Positions 17,508 to 26,483 are shown, counted from the stretch's first letter. The stretch: 64,000 nt of DNA from CAZTHL01 sp964613585 (GCA_964613585.1 CAZTHL010000003.1:1-64000); one strand, 5' to 3'. Notes: generated by a model not told the origin, from the sequence alone. Translations and numbers: made by a program.

Positions 17508-18432
17508 GCGGCGAGGGCGACCGGTGCATGGCTGGCTGCTTCTCGACAAGCCTGAGGGAATGACCTCGACCCGGGCCGTTTCAGCCTGTCGGAGATTGCT
17601 GGAAGCCTCAAAGGCGGGGCATGCCGGAACCCTCGATCCCCTTGCGACCGGTGTCCTGCCGATTGCCTTCGGCGAGGCGACCAAGACGGTCGGCTTCGCC
17701 ATGGGCCATGCCAAGACCTATCGGTTCACGATCCGCTGGGGGGAGGCTCGCGACACGGACGACCGCGAAGGGGCGGTGATCGAGGCAAGCTCCTTCCGTC
17801 CGGACCGCTCGGCGGTGGAAGCGGCCCTCCCGGGCTTCATCGGAAAGCTCTGGCAAAGGCCGCCACGGTTCTCGGCGATCAAGGTCGCCGGGGAACGGGC
17901 ATACCACCGTGCGCGTGCAGGGGATGACGTGGAGGTGGCGGCACGTTTCGTTCATGTGAAGGCCTTGCGCCTGCTCAACATGCCCGACGCCGACCACGCC
18001 GAAATCGAGGCGGTGTGCGAAAAGGGAACCTACATGCGCAGCCTTGCCCGCGATCTGGCGCACGCTGTCGGAACGGTCGGCCATGTCACGGCGTTGCGAC
18101 GGTTATCCGTCGGTCCCTTTCGCCTTGACGATGCCGTTTCAGTAGCTCATTTGCAGCTTTTGGCTCAGCGCGGAGAAACGGAAAGCGTCTTGAAGCCGGT
18201 CGAGGCTCCGCTGGACGACATCCCGGCGGTGACCTTGAGTGAGCAGGAAGCTTACCGCATGCGATGCGGTCAGCCGGTTGCTCTGCTGCGTCGGTCGGAT
18301 CGGGAGACAGTGGTAAGAATTGCGGCCAACGATGAGAATGCCATGGTTCTCGCTCGTCTCGGATCCCTCCCCGTCGCGCTGGCACGCCTCCAAGGGGCGG
18401 CGCTCTATCCGGTGCGCGTGCTCAATCTTTGA
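17497..18432 (+). CDS. truB: tRNA pseudouridine(55) synthase
   Basis: A 311-residue enzyme forming pseudouridine 55 in the T-loop of tRNA. The catalytic loop is GHAGTLDPLATGVL with nucleophile Asp47; HGWLLLDKPEGMTS near the N-terminus and CEKGTYMRSLARDLA are further family motifs. A C-terminal PUA-like region follows (AYRMRCGQPVAL). I start at ATG 17497, which gives the family N-terminus and overlaps rbfA by 11 bases. It ends 13 bases before rpsO. Confidence 0.96.
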   Translation: MARRRRGRPVHGWLLLDKPEGMTSTRAVSACRRLLEASKAGHAGTLDPLATGVLPIAFGEATKTVGFAMGHAKTYRFTIRWGEARDTDDREGAVIEASSFRPDRSAVEAALPGFIGKLWQRPPRFSAIKVAGERAYHRARAGDDVEVAARFVHVKALRLLNMPDADHAEIEAVCEKGTYMRSLARDLAHAVGTVGHVTALRRLSVGPFRLDDAVSVAHLQLLAQRGETESVLKPVEAPLDDIPAVTLSEQEAYRMRCGQPVALLRRSDRETVVRIAANDENAMVLARLGSLPVALARLQGAALYPVRVLNL

Positions 18433-18445
18433 CAGGGACAACACG

Positions 18446-18715
18446 ATGTCGATCACGCCGGAGCGAAAGGCGGAGCTGATTGGCGGCTTCGCCACCAGGG
18501 ACAAGGACACGGGCTCGCCCGAGGTGCAGATAGCCATCCTATCCGAAAGGATCGGCAACCTTACGGAGCATCTGAAAACCCATAAGCGGGATTTTCATTC
18601 GCGCCGAGGATTGTTGATGATGGTGGGCCGGCGCCGTCGGCTGCTGGACTATGTCAAAGGCAAGGACACGGCGCGCTACGAAGCCATCGTGAAACGACTG
18701 GGCCTTCGGCGTTGA
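18446..18715 (+). CDS. rpsO: 30S ribosomal protein S15
   Basis: An 89-residue protein, the normal S15 length, with the signatures FATRDKDTGSPEVQIA, LTEHLKTHKRDFHSRRGL and RRRLLDYVKGKD. It is a primary 16S rRNA binder of the 30S platform. ATG 18446 is fixed by homology; the frame is open further upstream but that part is a shadow of truB. The order truB-rpsO-pnp is nearly universal in proteobacteria. Confidence 0.98.
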   Translation: MSITPERKAELIGGFATRDKDTGSPEVQIAILSERIGNLTEHLKTHKRDFHSRRGLLMMVGRRRRLLDYVKGKDTARYEAIVKRLGLRR

Positions 18716-18938
18716 CGCCAGGGTGGGTGCCCTGCCTCCTGCATCGCCGCCACTGATCGGCCGCCATGGTGCTTCCGGCAAGCTCGCTGCGGCGCCCTCG
18801 AGGGCGCGCTTCGGCCTTCGCTTCCTTGCCGGTACACTCATCTTCGACACGCAGGCGCCCGTTCAAGCCGGGACGCCCATGGCTCGGCGAGGTGCGGCGT
18901 GCTCGCGGCTCCGTCCAACCTCTTGAGGATCGATTGCC

Positions 18939-18958
18939 CCGGCCGGTATCCCGGCCGG
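18939..18958 (+). promoter_or_regulatory. Stable hairpin in the pnp leader
   Basis: CCGGCCGG (18939-18946), loop TATC, CCGGCCGG (18951-18958): a perfect 8-bp GC stem ending seven bases before the AAAGGA ribosome binding site of pnp. A second perfect palindrome of 16 bases lies upstream at 18792-18807. In E. coli the pnp leader is cleaved by RNase III and autoregulated; these structures could serve the same purpose. No T-run, so not a terminator. Confidence 0.5.
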
Positions 18959-18978
18959 AGCTGAAAAGGAATGACGAC

Positions 18979-21096
18979 ATGTTCAATGTTTATCGAAAGG
19001 AAGTGGAGTGGGGCGGAAGGCCGCTGGTGCTCGAAACCGGCAAGGTGGCACGCCAAGCCGACGGCGCCGTGTTGGCGACCTACGGCGGGACGGTGGTTCT
19101 GTGCACGGCGGTCGGCGAAAAGACGGCGCGGGCGGATCAGGACTTCTTCCCCTTGACCGTCCACTATCAGGAGCGTGCGTTCGCGGCGGGCAAGATTCCC
19201 GGCGGCTTCTTCAAGCGTGAGGGGCGGCCGTCGGAGAAGGAGATCCTGGTCTCGCGCCTCATCGATCGGCCTATTCGACCCTTGTTCCACAAGGCCTATC
19301 GCAACGAGACACAGATCATTTGCACCGTCCTGAGCCATGATCTGGAGAATGATCCCGACATTGTATCGATGATCGGCGCATCGGCTGCGCTCACGATATC
19401 GGGCATGCCGTTCCTGGGCCCGGTAGGAGCGTGCCGGGTCGGGTTCATCAACGATGAGTATGTCCTCAATCCCCGTTTGGACGAGATCGGCCTGAGCAAG
19501 CTTGACCTGGTCGTTGCCGGCACCGCGGACGGCGTCCTGATGGTCGAATCGGAGGCGTCCGAGCTGTCCGAGGAGGTCATGCTGGGCGCCGTCACCTTTG
19601 GCCATAAGGTGATGCAGCCGGTGATCCAGGCCATCATCGAGCTGGCCGAGATGGGCGCCAAGGAGCCGTGGGAGCTTCCCGAGCCGCCTGCAGCGGCGGC
19701 CGCGGCGCGCGAGAAGCTCCAGGGCTTCGCCGATGAGCTTCGCGCCGCCTACGGGATCACGGCCAAGCAGGAACGATATGCCGCGATCGACGCGATCCGG
19801 CGGAAGGCGCTCGACAGCCTGAGCGGCGACGAGGCGGAGCTGGCCGCGGCCCCGGATGCCTTCAAGGCGATGGAGAGCGACATTGTCCGCGGCACCATAC
19901 TCGACACGGGCTTGCGCATCGACGGCAGGGACACCTCGTCGATCCGGCCGATCGTCGCCGAGGTTGGCGTGCTCGCCCGCTCCCATGGCTCTGCCTTGTT
20001 TACCCGGGGAGAGACGCAGGCCCTGGTGGTAACCACTCTCGGCACGGGCGGCGACGAGCAGGTGATCGACGCGCTCGAAGGCGAGTACCGTGAGCACTTC
20101 CTGCTGCACTACAATTTCCCGCCATACTCGGTGAACGAGACAGGCCGGGTCGGCTCGCCGGGGCGGCGTGAGGTTGGCCACGGCAAGCTGGCTTGGCGCT
20201 CGATCCGGGCGCTGCTGCCGAGCAAGGAGACCTTCCCCTACACCATCCGCACCGTGTCCGAGATCACCGAGTCGAACGGCTCGTCATCGATGGCCACCGT
20301 CTGCGGCGCCAGCCTTTCGCTCATGGACGCAGGCGTGCCGATGCCGCAGCCGGTCGCCGGCATCGCCATGGGCCTGATCAAGGAGGGCGACCGGTTCGCA
20401 GTGCTCTCGGACATCCTCGGCGACGAGGACCATTTGGGCGACATGGACTTCAAGGTCGCCGGCACGACCGAGGGCATCACCGCACTGCAAATGGACATCA
20501 AAATCACCTCGATCACCGAGGAGATCATGCGCATCGCCCTCGAGCAGGCTCGCGTCGGCCGGGCTTACATCCTCAATGAGATGAGCAAGTCCCTCGCCCT
20601 CTCGCGCGATGAGATCCACAAGCATGCGCCGCGCATCACCATCATCAACATTCCGAAGGAGAAGATCCGCGAAGTCATCGGCACCGGCGGCAAGGTAATC
20701 CGTGAAATATGCGAGGTGACCGGCACCAAGATCGACCTGGATGATGACGGCACGGTGAAGGTCGCCGCCACGGATGCCAAGCAGGCCGAGGCCGCCATTG
20801 ACTGGATCCGCGGCATCGTCGCCGAGCCCGAGGTTGGGAAGATCTACACCGGGAAGGTGGTCAAGTGCATGGACTTCGGCGCCTTCGTCAACTTCCTCGG
20901 CTCACGGGACGGGCTGGTCCATATTTCGGAGCTGGCGCCGAAGCGGGTTGGCAAGGTAGGGGACGTGGTCAAGCTGGGCGACGAAGTGAAGGTCAAGGTT
21001 CTGGGCTTTGACGATCGCGGCAAGATCAAGCTGTCGATGAAGGTGGTCGACCAGAAAACCGGCGAGGAAATCTCCGCCCAGAAAGAGGCGAGTTGA
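18979..21096 (+). CDS. pnp: Polyribonucleotide nucleotidyltransferase
   Basis: A 705-residue phosphorolytic 3-prime exoribonuclease and degradosome component. Two RNase PH domains are separated by an all-helical region; landmarks are PIRPLFHKAYRNETQI, FTRGETQALVVTTLGT and ESNGSSSMATVCGASL. A KH domain (VIGTGGKVIREICEVTG) and a C-terminal S1 domain (GKVVKCMDFGAFVNFLGSRDG, in outline) close the protein. ATG 18979 has AAAGGA eight bases upstream and matches homologues. It is convergent with hslU. Confidence 0.98.
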   Translation: MFNVYRKEVEWGGRPLVLETGKVARQADGAVLATYGGTVVLCTAVGEKTARADQDFFPLTVHYQERAFAAGKIPGGFFKREGRPSEKEILVSRLIDRPIRPLFHKAYRNETQIICTVLSHDLENDPDIVSMIGASAALTISGMPFLGPVGACRVGFINDEYVLNPRLDEIGLSKLDLVVAGTADGVLMVESEASELSEEVMLGAVTFGHKVMQPVIQAIIELAEMGAKEPWELPEPPAAAAAAREKLQGFADELRAAYGITAKQERYAAIDAIRRKALDSLSGDEAELAAAPDAFKAMESDIVRGTILDTGLRIDGRDTSSIRPIVAEVGVLARSHGSALFTRGETQALVVTTLGTGGDEQVIDALEGEYREHFLLHYNFPPYSVNETGRVGSPGRREVGHGKLAWRSIRALLPSKETFPYTIRTVSEITESNGSSSMATVCGASLSLMDAGVPMPQPVAGIAMGLIKEGDRFAVLSDILGDEDHLGDMDFKVAGTTEGITALQMDIKITSITEEIMRIALEQARVGRAYILNEMSKSLALSRDEIHKHAPRITIINIPKEKIREVIGTGGKVIREICEVTGTKIDLDDDGTVKVAATDAKQAEAAIDWIRGIVAEPEVGKIYTGKVVKCMDFGAFVNFLGSRDGLVHISELAPKRVGKVGDVVKLGDEVKVKVLGFDDRGKIKLSMKVVDQKTGEEISAQKEAS

Positions 21097-21104
21097 CGCC
21101 GAGA

Positions 21105-21129
21105 GCCCGCCGTCGTCGCGGCGGCGGGC
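21105..21129. terminator. GC hairpin between convergent pnp and hslU
   Basis: GCCCGCCG (21105-21112) pairs with CGGCGGGC (21122-21129) in the 70-bp gap between the ends of pnp and hslU. Neither side has a T-run, so if it stops transcription it does so weakly, bidirectionally or together with Rho. Confidence 0.45.
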
Positions 21130-21166
21130 CGACCGGACGCTGCTCGGGCGTCGGCAGCAGCAGGCT

Positions 21167-22477
21167 CTACAGAATGAACTTGCTTAGGTCGGCGTTCTTT
21201 GCCAAATCAGCCACCCGCTCCTCGACATAGCCGGCATCGATCAGGACGCTGTCACCGCTCCGGTCCGACGCCGAGAAGCTGATCTCGTCGAGCAGGCGCT
21301 CCATGACGGTATGAAGCCGGCGGGCGCCAATGTTCTCGACCGTCGAGTTGATCTCGGCGGCGAGCGAGGCCAGCGAGTCGATGGCATCCTCGGTGAACTC
21401 GAGGCTGACACCTTCGGTCTCGAGCAACGCCTTGTACTGCTTTATCAGGCTCGCCTCCGGCTCGGTCAGGATACGGCGGAAGTCGTCCCGGTCGAGGCTC
21501 TTCAGCTCGACCCGGATCGGCAACCGGCCCTGCAGCTCCGGCAACAGGTCGGACGGCTTGGCGAAGTGGAAAGCGCCGGACGCGATGAACAACACGAAGT
21601 CGGTGCGCACCGTGCCGTGCTTCGTGGCCACCTGAGTGCCTTCGATGAGCGGCAGAAGGTCCCGCTGCACCCCCTCCCGGCTGACATCGGCACCCTGGCG
21701 CTCCGACCGGGCGGTGATCTTGTCAACCTCGTCGAGGAACACGATGCCATTCTGCTCGACCTGGCCGATGGCCTCGGCGACCACCTTGTCCTGGTCGAGC
21801 AGCTTGTCGCTCTCCTCGGCAACCAGCACCTCGTAGCTCTCGCCCACCGACATGCGCCGGCTCTTGGTGCGCCCGCCAAACGCCTTGCCAAAGATGTCGT
21901 TCAGGTTGACCATCCCCATCTGGGCATTCGGCACGCCCGGGATGTCGAAGGTCGGCAGGTTGCCGAGCCCCGAATCCTGAACCTGGATCTCGATCTCACG
22001 ATCGTTCAGGGAGCCCTCCCGCAGCATCCGGCGAAACTTTTGCCGGGTCTCCGTGCTTGCGTTGCTGCCGATCAGCGCGTCAAGCACCCGCTCCTCGGCG
22101 CGCAGCTCGGCCTTGGCGTGCACCTCGCGACGTAGCCGCTCGCGCGTCATCTTGATGGAGATCTCGACGAGATCGCGCACGATCTGCTCGACATCGCGAC
22201 CGACATAGCCGACCTCGGTGAACTTGGTCGCCTCGACCTTGAGGAACGGCGCTTCAGCCAGGCGAGCCAAGCGCCGGGCAATCTCGGTCTTGCCGACACC
22301 GGTCGGGCCGATCATGAGGATGTTCTTCGGCAGGACCTCCTCGCGCATCGCCTCGGGCAGCTGCTGCCGGCGCCATCGGTTGCGCAGCGCGATGGCGACG
22401 GCGCGCTTGGCCTCCTGCTGTCCGACGATGAAGCGGTCGAGTTCCGAAACGATCTCGCGCGGGCTGAACGCGGTCAT
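21167..22477 (-). CDS. hslU: ATP-dependent protease ATPase subunit HslU
   Basis: A 436-residue AAA+ unfoldase that feeds substrates to the HslV peptidase. Walker A is GPTGVGKT (57-64), preceded by the family N-terminus SPREIVSELDRFIVGQQEAKRAVAIALRNRWRR (in outline). Walker B is GIVFLDEVDKI and the sensor region is LPELQGRLPIRVEL. The C-terminal tail SKFIL matches the end that inserts into HslV. ATG 22477 overlaps the hslV stop (TGATG), giving translational coupling. Confidence 0.97.
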   Translation of the reverse strand: MTAFSPREIVSELDRFIVGQQEAKRAVAIALRNRWRRQQLPEAMREEVLPKNILMIGPTGVGKTEIARRLARLAEAPFLKVEATKFTEVGYVGRDVEQIVRDLVEISIKMTRERLRREVHAKAELRAEERVLDALIGSNASTETRQKFRRMLREGSLNDREIEIQVQDSGLGNLPTFDIPGVPNAQMGMVNLNDIFGKAFGGRTKSRRMSVGESYEVLVAEESDKLLDQDKVVAEAIGQVEQNGIVFLDEVDKITARSERQGADVSREGVQRDLLPLIEGTQVATKHGTVRTDFVLFIASGAFHFAKPSDLLPELQGRLPIRVELKSLDRDDFRRILTEPEASLIKQYKALLETEGVSLEFTEDAIDSLASLAAEINSTVENIGARRLHTVMERLLDEISFSASDRSGDSVLIDAGYVEERVADLAKNADLSKFIL

Positions 22478-23025
22478 CAAAGGCTTTCCACGACGATATT
22501 GCGATTTGTGTAGACGCAGATGTCCGCGGCGATCTCCAGCGCACGCCGGGCGATCTCCTCCGCCTCAAGGTCGGTAACCTCGATCAGGGCACGCGCCGCC
22601 GCCAGCGCCATGCTTCCGCCCGAGCCGATGGCGATGATCTGATCGTCGGGCTCCAGGACGTCACCGGTACCGGTCAGGAGCAGCGACACCGAGGAATCCG
22701 CCACCGCCATCATTGCCTCCAGGCGGCGCAGGTAGCGGTCCGTGCGCCAGTCCTTGGCCAGCTCCACACAGGCCCGAGCGAGCTGCCGCGGGTGCGCCTC
22801 GAGCTTGCCCTCCAAGCGCTCGAACAAGGCAAAGGCATCCGCTGTCGCTCCGGCAAAGCCGGCAATCACGGTGCCTCCGGCGAGCCGCCGCACCTTGCGG
22901 GCCCCCGACTTGATCACGGTCTGGCCCGCTGTCACCTGACCATCGCCGGCGATCACCACGCGGCCGTTGCGTCGCACCGAGAGCACGGTCGTGCCGTGCC
23001 AGGAAGCCATCGGATCAGAGGGCAT
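22477..23025 (-). CDS. hslV: ATP-dependent protease proteolytic subunit HslV
   Basis: A 182-residue threonine peptidase forming the HslVU proteasome-like core. The propeptide ends at HG and the mature enzyme begins at the double Thr of HGTTVLSVRR; the first Thr is the catalytic nucleophile. SGARKVRRL and GSGGSMALAAARAL are further family motifs. I use ATG 23025; a TTG one codon upstream or an ATG at 23010 are alternatives that only change the cleaved propeptide. The mature N-terminal Thr is kept in every case. Confidence 0.96.
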   Translation of the reverse strand: MPSDPMASWHGTTVLSVRRNGRVVIAGDGQVTAGQTVIKSGARKVRRLAGGTVIAGFAGATADAFALFERLEGKLEAHPRQLARACVELAKDWRTDRYLRRLEAMMAVADSSVSLLLTGTGDVLEPDDQIIAIGSGGSMALAAARALIEVTDLEAEEIARRALEIAADICVYTNRNIVVESL

Positions 23026-23103
23026 CAAACGCTGTTCCGAACCAGGGCACGGTCCGGAAGCCGACCGCGCGTGAGTGTCATGTTGGGCCCGCAGCGAAAG
23101 GGA

Positions 23104-23886
23104 TCAAGGCGGCGTCAGCCCTGCGACCACGGGCCCGGAGCCGGGCGGGCCGACGGTCGCTTGATGCCGGAACAGACGCTTCGGCGCGCCGCCCTCCAGC
23201 ACCCGCCTTCGAAATGACTCGTCGCTGCCCAGCCGCTCCGCGGCCGCCCCGACCGCCTGCCGCAGCAGCAGCTCGGGCACGCCGGCCCCGGGCGTGGCGA
23301 TCTCGGCATAGCCGAGCGTCCCGGTGATCAGCACCGTTCGCTTCAGGATGGGGTCAAACAAATGCCACTCCATCGCCAGCGAGGCGCGGCCGCTGACCTG
23401 CCGACCGCCACCACCAAAGAGCGGCAGCGCCAACAGCGGCTGATGACGGCATAGCTCCATGCCGTACTCGAGGATGCGCCCACTCAGCAGGAAGCGGGCC
23501 CGCTCCAGCTCCCGCTCCTGGCGGAAGAGCATGCGAGTCCAATCCACGGTATCGTAGCCGAGGGCACGCAGACGCTCGGTGATCAGAGCCACCGCCTCGG
23601 GGCCGAGAGCATGCCCGTGTCCCTCGCCGAGGGAGCCGGGCAGCCGGCCATAAGGACCGGCGCAGGACAGGCCGAAGACGTACTCGACCCGATCCTCGCC
23701 AAAACGGGTGGCATTGACAACGGCATCGACCCGCAGCGGCGCCGGCGCGGCATCCACCGGCAGGGGCAACGGTTCCTGCCAGGCGACGTCCTGCACCAGG
23801 TCGGAGGAGCAGGACAACAACGCCAACGTCCCGAGGACGGACAGGCCGATGCTCATCGGCCGGGCAAGCAATCGGCACCGTCGCAC
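23104..23886 (-). CDS. Putative lipoprotein of unknown function
   Basis: A 260-residue protein with a lipoprotein signal: arginine-rich n-region (MRRCRLLARP), hydrophobic core (VLGTLALL) and a lipobox LLSC with Cys26. The mature part shows no family I recognise; it contains FLLSGRILEYGMELC and a predicted compact alpha/beta region up to RRRVLEGG. The GTG at 23886 gives a positively charged n-region, while ATG 23856 would remove it, so I prefer the longer form. It lies downstream of hslV on the same strand only in genome order; it is upstream of hslVU in the transcription direction, about 80 bp away. Likely outer-membrane or periplasmic anchoring. Confidence 0.6.
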   Translation of the reverse strand: MRRCRLLARPMSIGLSVLGTLALLSCSSDLVQDVAWQEPLPLPVDAAPAPLRVDAVVNATRFGEDRVEYVFGLSCAGPYGRLPGSLGEGHGHALGPEAVALITERLRALGYDTVDWTRMLFRQERELERARFLLSGRILEYGMELCRHQPLLALPLFGGGGRQVSGRASLAMEWHLFDPILKRTVLITGTLGYAEIATPGAGVPELLLRQAVGAAAERLGSDESFRRRVLEGGAPKRLFRHQATVGPPGSGPVVAGLTPP

Positions 23887-24004
23887 GACCCTGTCTCCGC
23901 ATACCCTGGCACACAGGCAGAGAGTGGCGGGATCAGCTTACCGCATGCTTAAGCGGCAGCTTGGCACGCTCGAGGGCCGCAGAGCCTGACGCGCCCGACG
24001 CCGG

Positions 24005-24706
24005 TCAGCCCCCCGTCGTCGCGCCGGGAGTCTCCGCCTGCCGTCGGAGCGCGGCCACGCTGGCGACCACGATGCGGCCCTCCTGCGGCTCGACCCCGGC
24101 CGACCGCAGCCGGCCAAGAGCGCGGCTGAAGGTCTCCGGCCGCATGCCCAGGCGGTGCGCGATCAGGGCCTTGTTCAACGGCAGGACCAGGGTGCAGCTG
24201 TCGGCGCGCGGCGGGCATAGGGTCAGCAGGAATTCCGCGACGCGGCGCGGTGCCGGCTTGATCTGCAGGCTCTCGATCTGGCCAACCAGCTGGCGCAGGC
24301 GCATTGATAGGGATTCGAGCATGGCAAGCGCGATCGCCGAATCGACTGCGATCGCCTCGGTCATGTCCGCCGCGCTGAGCGCCAGGGCGCGCACATCCGT
24401 GACCGCCTCCGCGCAGACCGGAAAGACGCCCTGGGCAAACACCGCCGCCTCGGCGAAGGTCTCGCCCGGCGCGACCACGTGCACGACGGCCTCGGCGCCG
24501 TCCTCGCTCAGCCGTGCCAGCTTTACCCAGCCATCGAGCAGGATGAAGAAGCGGTCCGCCGGCTGATCCTGAACAAACAGCAGGGACCCACCGGTCGCCG
24601 CGACCGGCCTCATCCGGCGCGCCAGCCGATCGAACGAGCGTTCCGGCAAGCCGCGGAACAGGGCGGTCCGACGCACCCGGCCGGCGTCGACCTGGTCGAG
24701 GGTCAT
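24005..24706 (-). CDS. Crp/Fnr family regulator, Dnr (NO-sensing) type
   Basis: A 233-residue Crp/Fnr regulator with an N-terminal cyclic-nucleotide-binding-like fold (FFILLDGWVKLARLSEDG, GETFAEAAVF), a long dimer helix (MLESLSMRLRQLVGQIESLQIK, in outline) and a C-terminal winged helix (ALIAHRLGMRPETFSRAL). The GETFAEA, RVAEFLLTL and PETFSR segments match Dnr/NnrR-type proteins that respond to nitric oxide through heme. The N-terminal FNR iron-sulfur cysteines are absent. It is transcribed divergently from hcp, a typical NO-response gene, across a 124-bp gap containing a perfect TTGAC-N4-GTCAA palindrome. The start at 24706 is favoured; an upstream one at 24742 would add 12 residues. Confidence 0.85.
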   Translation of the reverse strand: MTLDQVDAGRVRRTALFRGLPERSFDRLARRMRPVAATGGSLLFVQDQPADRFFILLDGWVKLARLSEDGAEAVVHVVAPGETFAEAAVFAQGVFPVCAEAVTDVRALALSAADMTEAIAVDSAIALAMLESLSMRLRQLVGQIESLQIKPAPRRVAEFLLTLCPPRADSCTLVLPLNKALIAHRLGMRPETFSRALGRLRSAGVEPQEGRIVVASVAALRRQAETPGATTGG

Positions 24707-24744
24707 GGGCGTCCTCGCGCTGCAGCCGATCCCTCGATCCACCC

Positions 24745-24758
24745 TTGACCGCGGTCAA
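24745..24758. promoter_or_regulatory. FNR/Dnr-type operator between regulator and hcp
   Basis: TTGACCGCGGTCAA is a perfect 14-base palindrome with the half-site TTGAC-N4-GTCAA typical of Dnr/NnrR targets. It is 72 bases upstream of the hcp start and 38 bases upstream of the regulator start, so one site could activate hcp and autoregulate the regulator. Position and sequence are read directly; the assignment is inferred from the neighbouring genes. Confidence 0.75.
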
Positions 24759-24830
24759 GACGTCTGCCCGCAACCGATGCCACGGTGCGGCCGGAACGAG
24801 ACACCACCTCCCCAGGATCGGACCTCAACG

Positions 24831-26483
24831 ATGTATTGCTTTCAATGCGAGCAGACCCAGCGCGGCATCGCCTGCCTTGATCGCGGCGTCTGCGGCAAGG
24901 ACGACATCACCGCCGTGCTGCAGGACCTGCTTCTGCATGTCGCGAAGGGCATCTCCGCCTACTGCCACCGCGCCGCCCTTCTGGGCGCCCGTGATGTGAC
25001 GATCGATCGTTTCATCGCCGACATCCTGTTCACAACGGTGACCAACGTCAATTTCGACCCGGATCGGCTGGATGCGTTGCTGACGGAAGCCATCGCGGTG
25101 CGCGATCGTGCCCACGCGCTTCACAGCCAAGCGTGCGCTGGGAGTGACCTTGCGCCGAAGGCCGGACCGGCCAATTGCGCGCTGCCGCCCGACCGCGCCG
25201 GCCGCCTTGCCGTTGGCCGCGCCGTCGCCATCGACCACCGCGCCGACCGTCTGGGAGCCGACGTGGTCGGCCTGCAGGAGCTGCTGACCTACGGCGTCAA
25301 GGGAGCGGCGGCGTATGCCTGCCACGCCCGCGAGCTGGGCCACGAGGACTCGACGCTGTACGCCTTCTTCCACGAGGCGCTGGCGACGCTCGCCGAGGAG
25401 CCGGTCGACACCGACCAGCTGATGACGCTTACGTTGCGCTGCGGCGAGGCCGCATTGGCGACGCTGGCGCTGCTCGACAGCGCGCACACCGCCAGCTTCG
25501 GTCACCCGCGCCCGACGCCGGTTACGATGGGAGGGCGACAGGGCAAGGCCATCCTGGTCTCCGGCCACGATCTCGAGGACCTGAGGTGCCTGCTCGAGCA
25601 GACGGCCGGCACCGGCATCCGCGTCTATACCCATGGCGAGATGCTGCCGGCTCACGGCTATCCCGGGCTCAACCGGCACGCGCACCTGGCCGGGCATTAC
25701 GGGGGCGCCTGGATGCTGCAGCGGCGGGAGTTCGCCGCCTTTCCCGGGCCGATCCTGATGACCACCAACTGCCTTCAGGAGCCTACACCCGCCTACCGCG
25801 ATCGCCTGTTCACCAGCGGCGTGGTGGCATGGCCCGGGATCCGGCACATTGCCAACCGCGATTTCCACCCCTTGATCGAGGCGGCCCAGGCTGCGCCCGG
25901 GTTCGCCGAGGACCAGCCGGCGCGCACGCATGTCACCGGATTTGGGCATGATGCCGTGCTGGAGCGGGCCGGAGCGATCACCGGCGCACTCGAGAGCGGC
26001 GCGCTCGGGCGCCTTGTCCTGATCGGTGGCTGCGACGGGGCGGAAGCCGGCCGGAACTATTACACGACCCTGGCCGAGACCATGCCCGAGGACTGGCTGG
26101 TCCTGACCATGGGCTGCGGCAAGTTCCGCGTCATCGGCAGCGACCTCGGTACCATCGGCGGCGACCCGGACGGCCTGCCGCGCCTGATCGACATGGGCCA
26201 ATGCAACGACAGCTATTCCGCCGTCAAGGTGGCCCTGGCGCTGGCGGACCGTCTGGGCGTCGGCGTCAACCAGTTGCCGCTGTCGCTCGTCGTGTCCTGG
26301 TACGAGCAGAAGGCTGTGGCCGTCCTGCTGGCCCTCCTTCACCTCGGCCTGCGCGACATCCGGCTGGGCCCCAGGCTGCCGGCGTTCCTGACGCCGACGC
26401 TGCTCGAGGTGCTTGTCAAGCGATTCAACATCTTGCCCATCGGCACCGTTGCCGGCGACATTGCGGCGATGCGAGCGGCGTGA
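24831..26483 (+). CDS. hcp: Hybrid cluster protein (hydroxylamine/NO reductase)
   Basis: A 550-residue cytoplasmic protein carrying a cubane cluster and the [Fe-S-O] hybrid cluster. It reduces hydroxylamine in vitro and, in E. coli, nitric oxide to nitrous oxide. The N-terminal cysteines are Cys3-x2-Cys6-x8-Cys15-x5-Cys21, the short class I spacing. Conserved hybrid-cluster segments are GVKGAAAYACHARELG, ILMTTNCLQEP, GGCDGAEAGRNYYT, LTMGCGKFR and DMGQCNDSYSAV. ATG 24831 places the first cluster motif at the N-terminus as in all homologues. No hcr reductase gene is adjacent, so the electron donor is unknown. Control by the divergent Dnr-type regulator is likely. Confidence 0.95.
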   Translation: MYCFQCEQTQRGIACLDRGVCGKDDITAVLQDLLLHVAKGISAYCHRAALLGARDVTIDRFIADILFTTVTNVNFDPDRLDALLTEAIAVRDRAHALHSQACAGSDLAPKAGPANCALPPDRAGRLAVGRAVAIDHRADRLGADVVGLQELLTYGVKGAAAYACHARELGHEDSTLYAFFHEALATLAEEPVDTDQLMTLTLRCGEAALATLALLDSAHTASFGHPRPTPVTMGGRQGKAILVSGHDLEDLRCLLEQTAGTGIRVYTHGEMLPAHGYPGLNRHAHLAGHYGGAWMLQRREFAAFPGPILMTTNCLQEPTPAYRDRLFTSGVVAWPGIRHIANRDFHPLIEAAQAAPGFAEDQPARTHVTGFGHDAVLERAGAITGALESGALGRLVLIGGCDGAEAGRNYYTTLAETMPEDWLVLTMGCGKFRVIGSDLGTIGGDPDGLPRLIDMGQCNDSYSAVKVALALADRLGVGVNQLPLSLVVSWYEQKAVAVLLALLHLGLRDIRLGPRLPAFLTPTLLEVLVKRFNILPIGTVAGDIAAMRAA

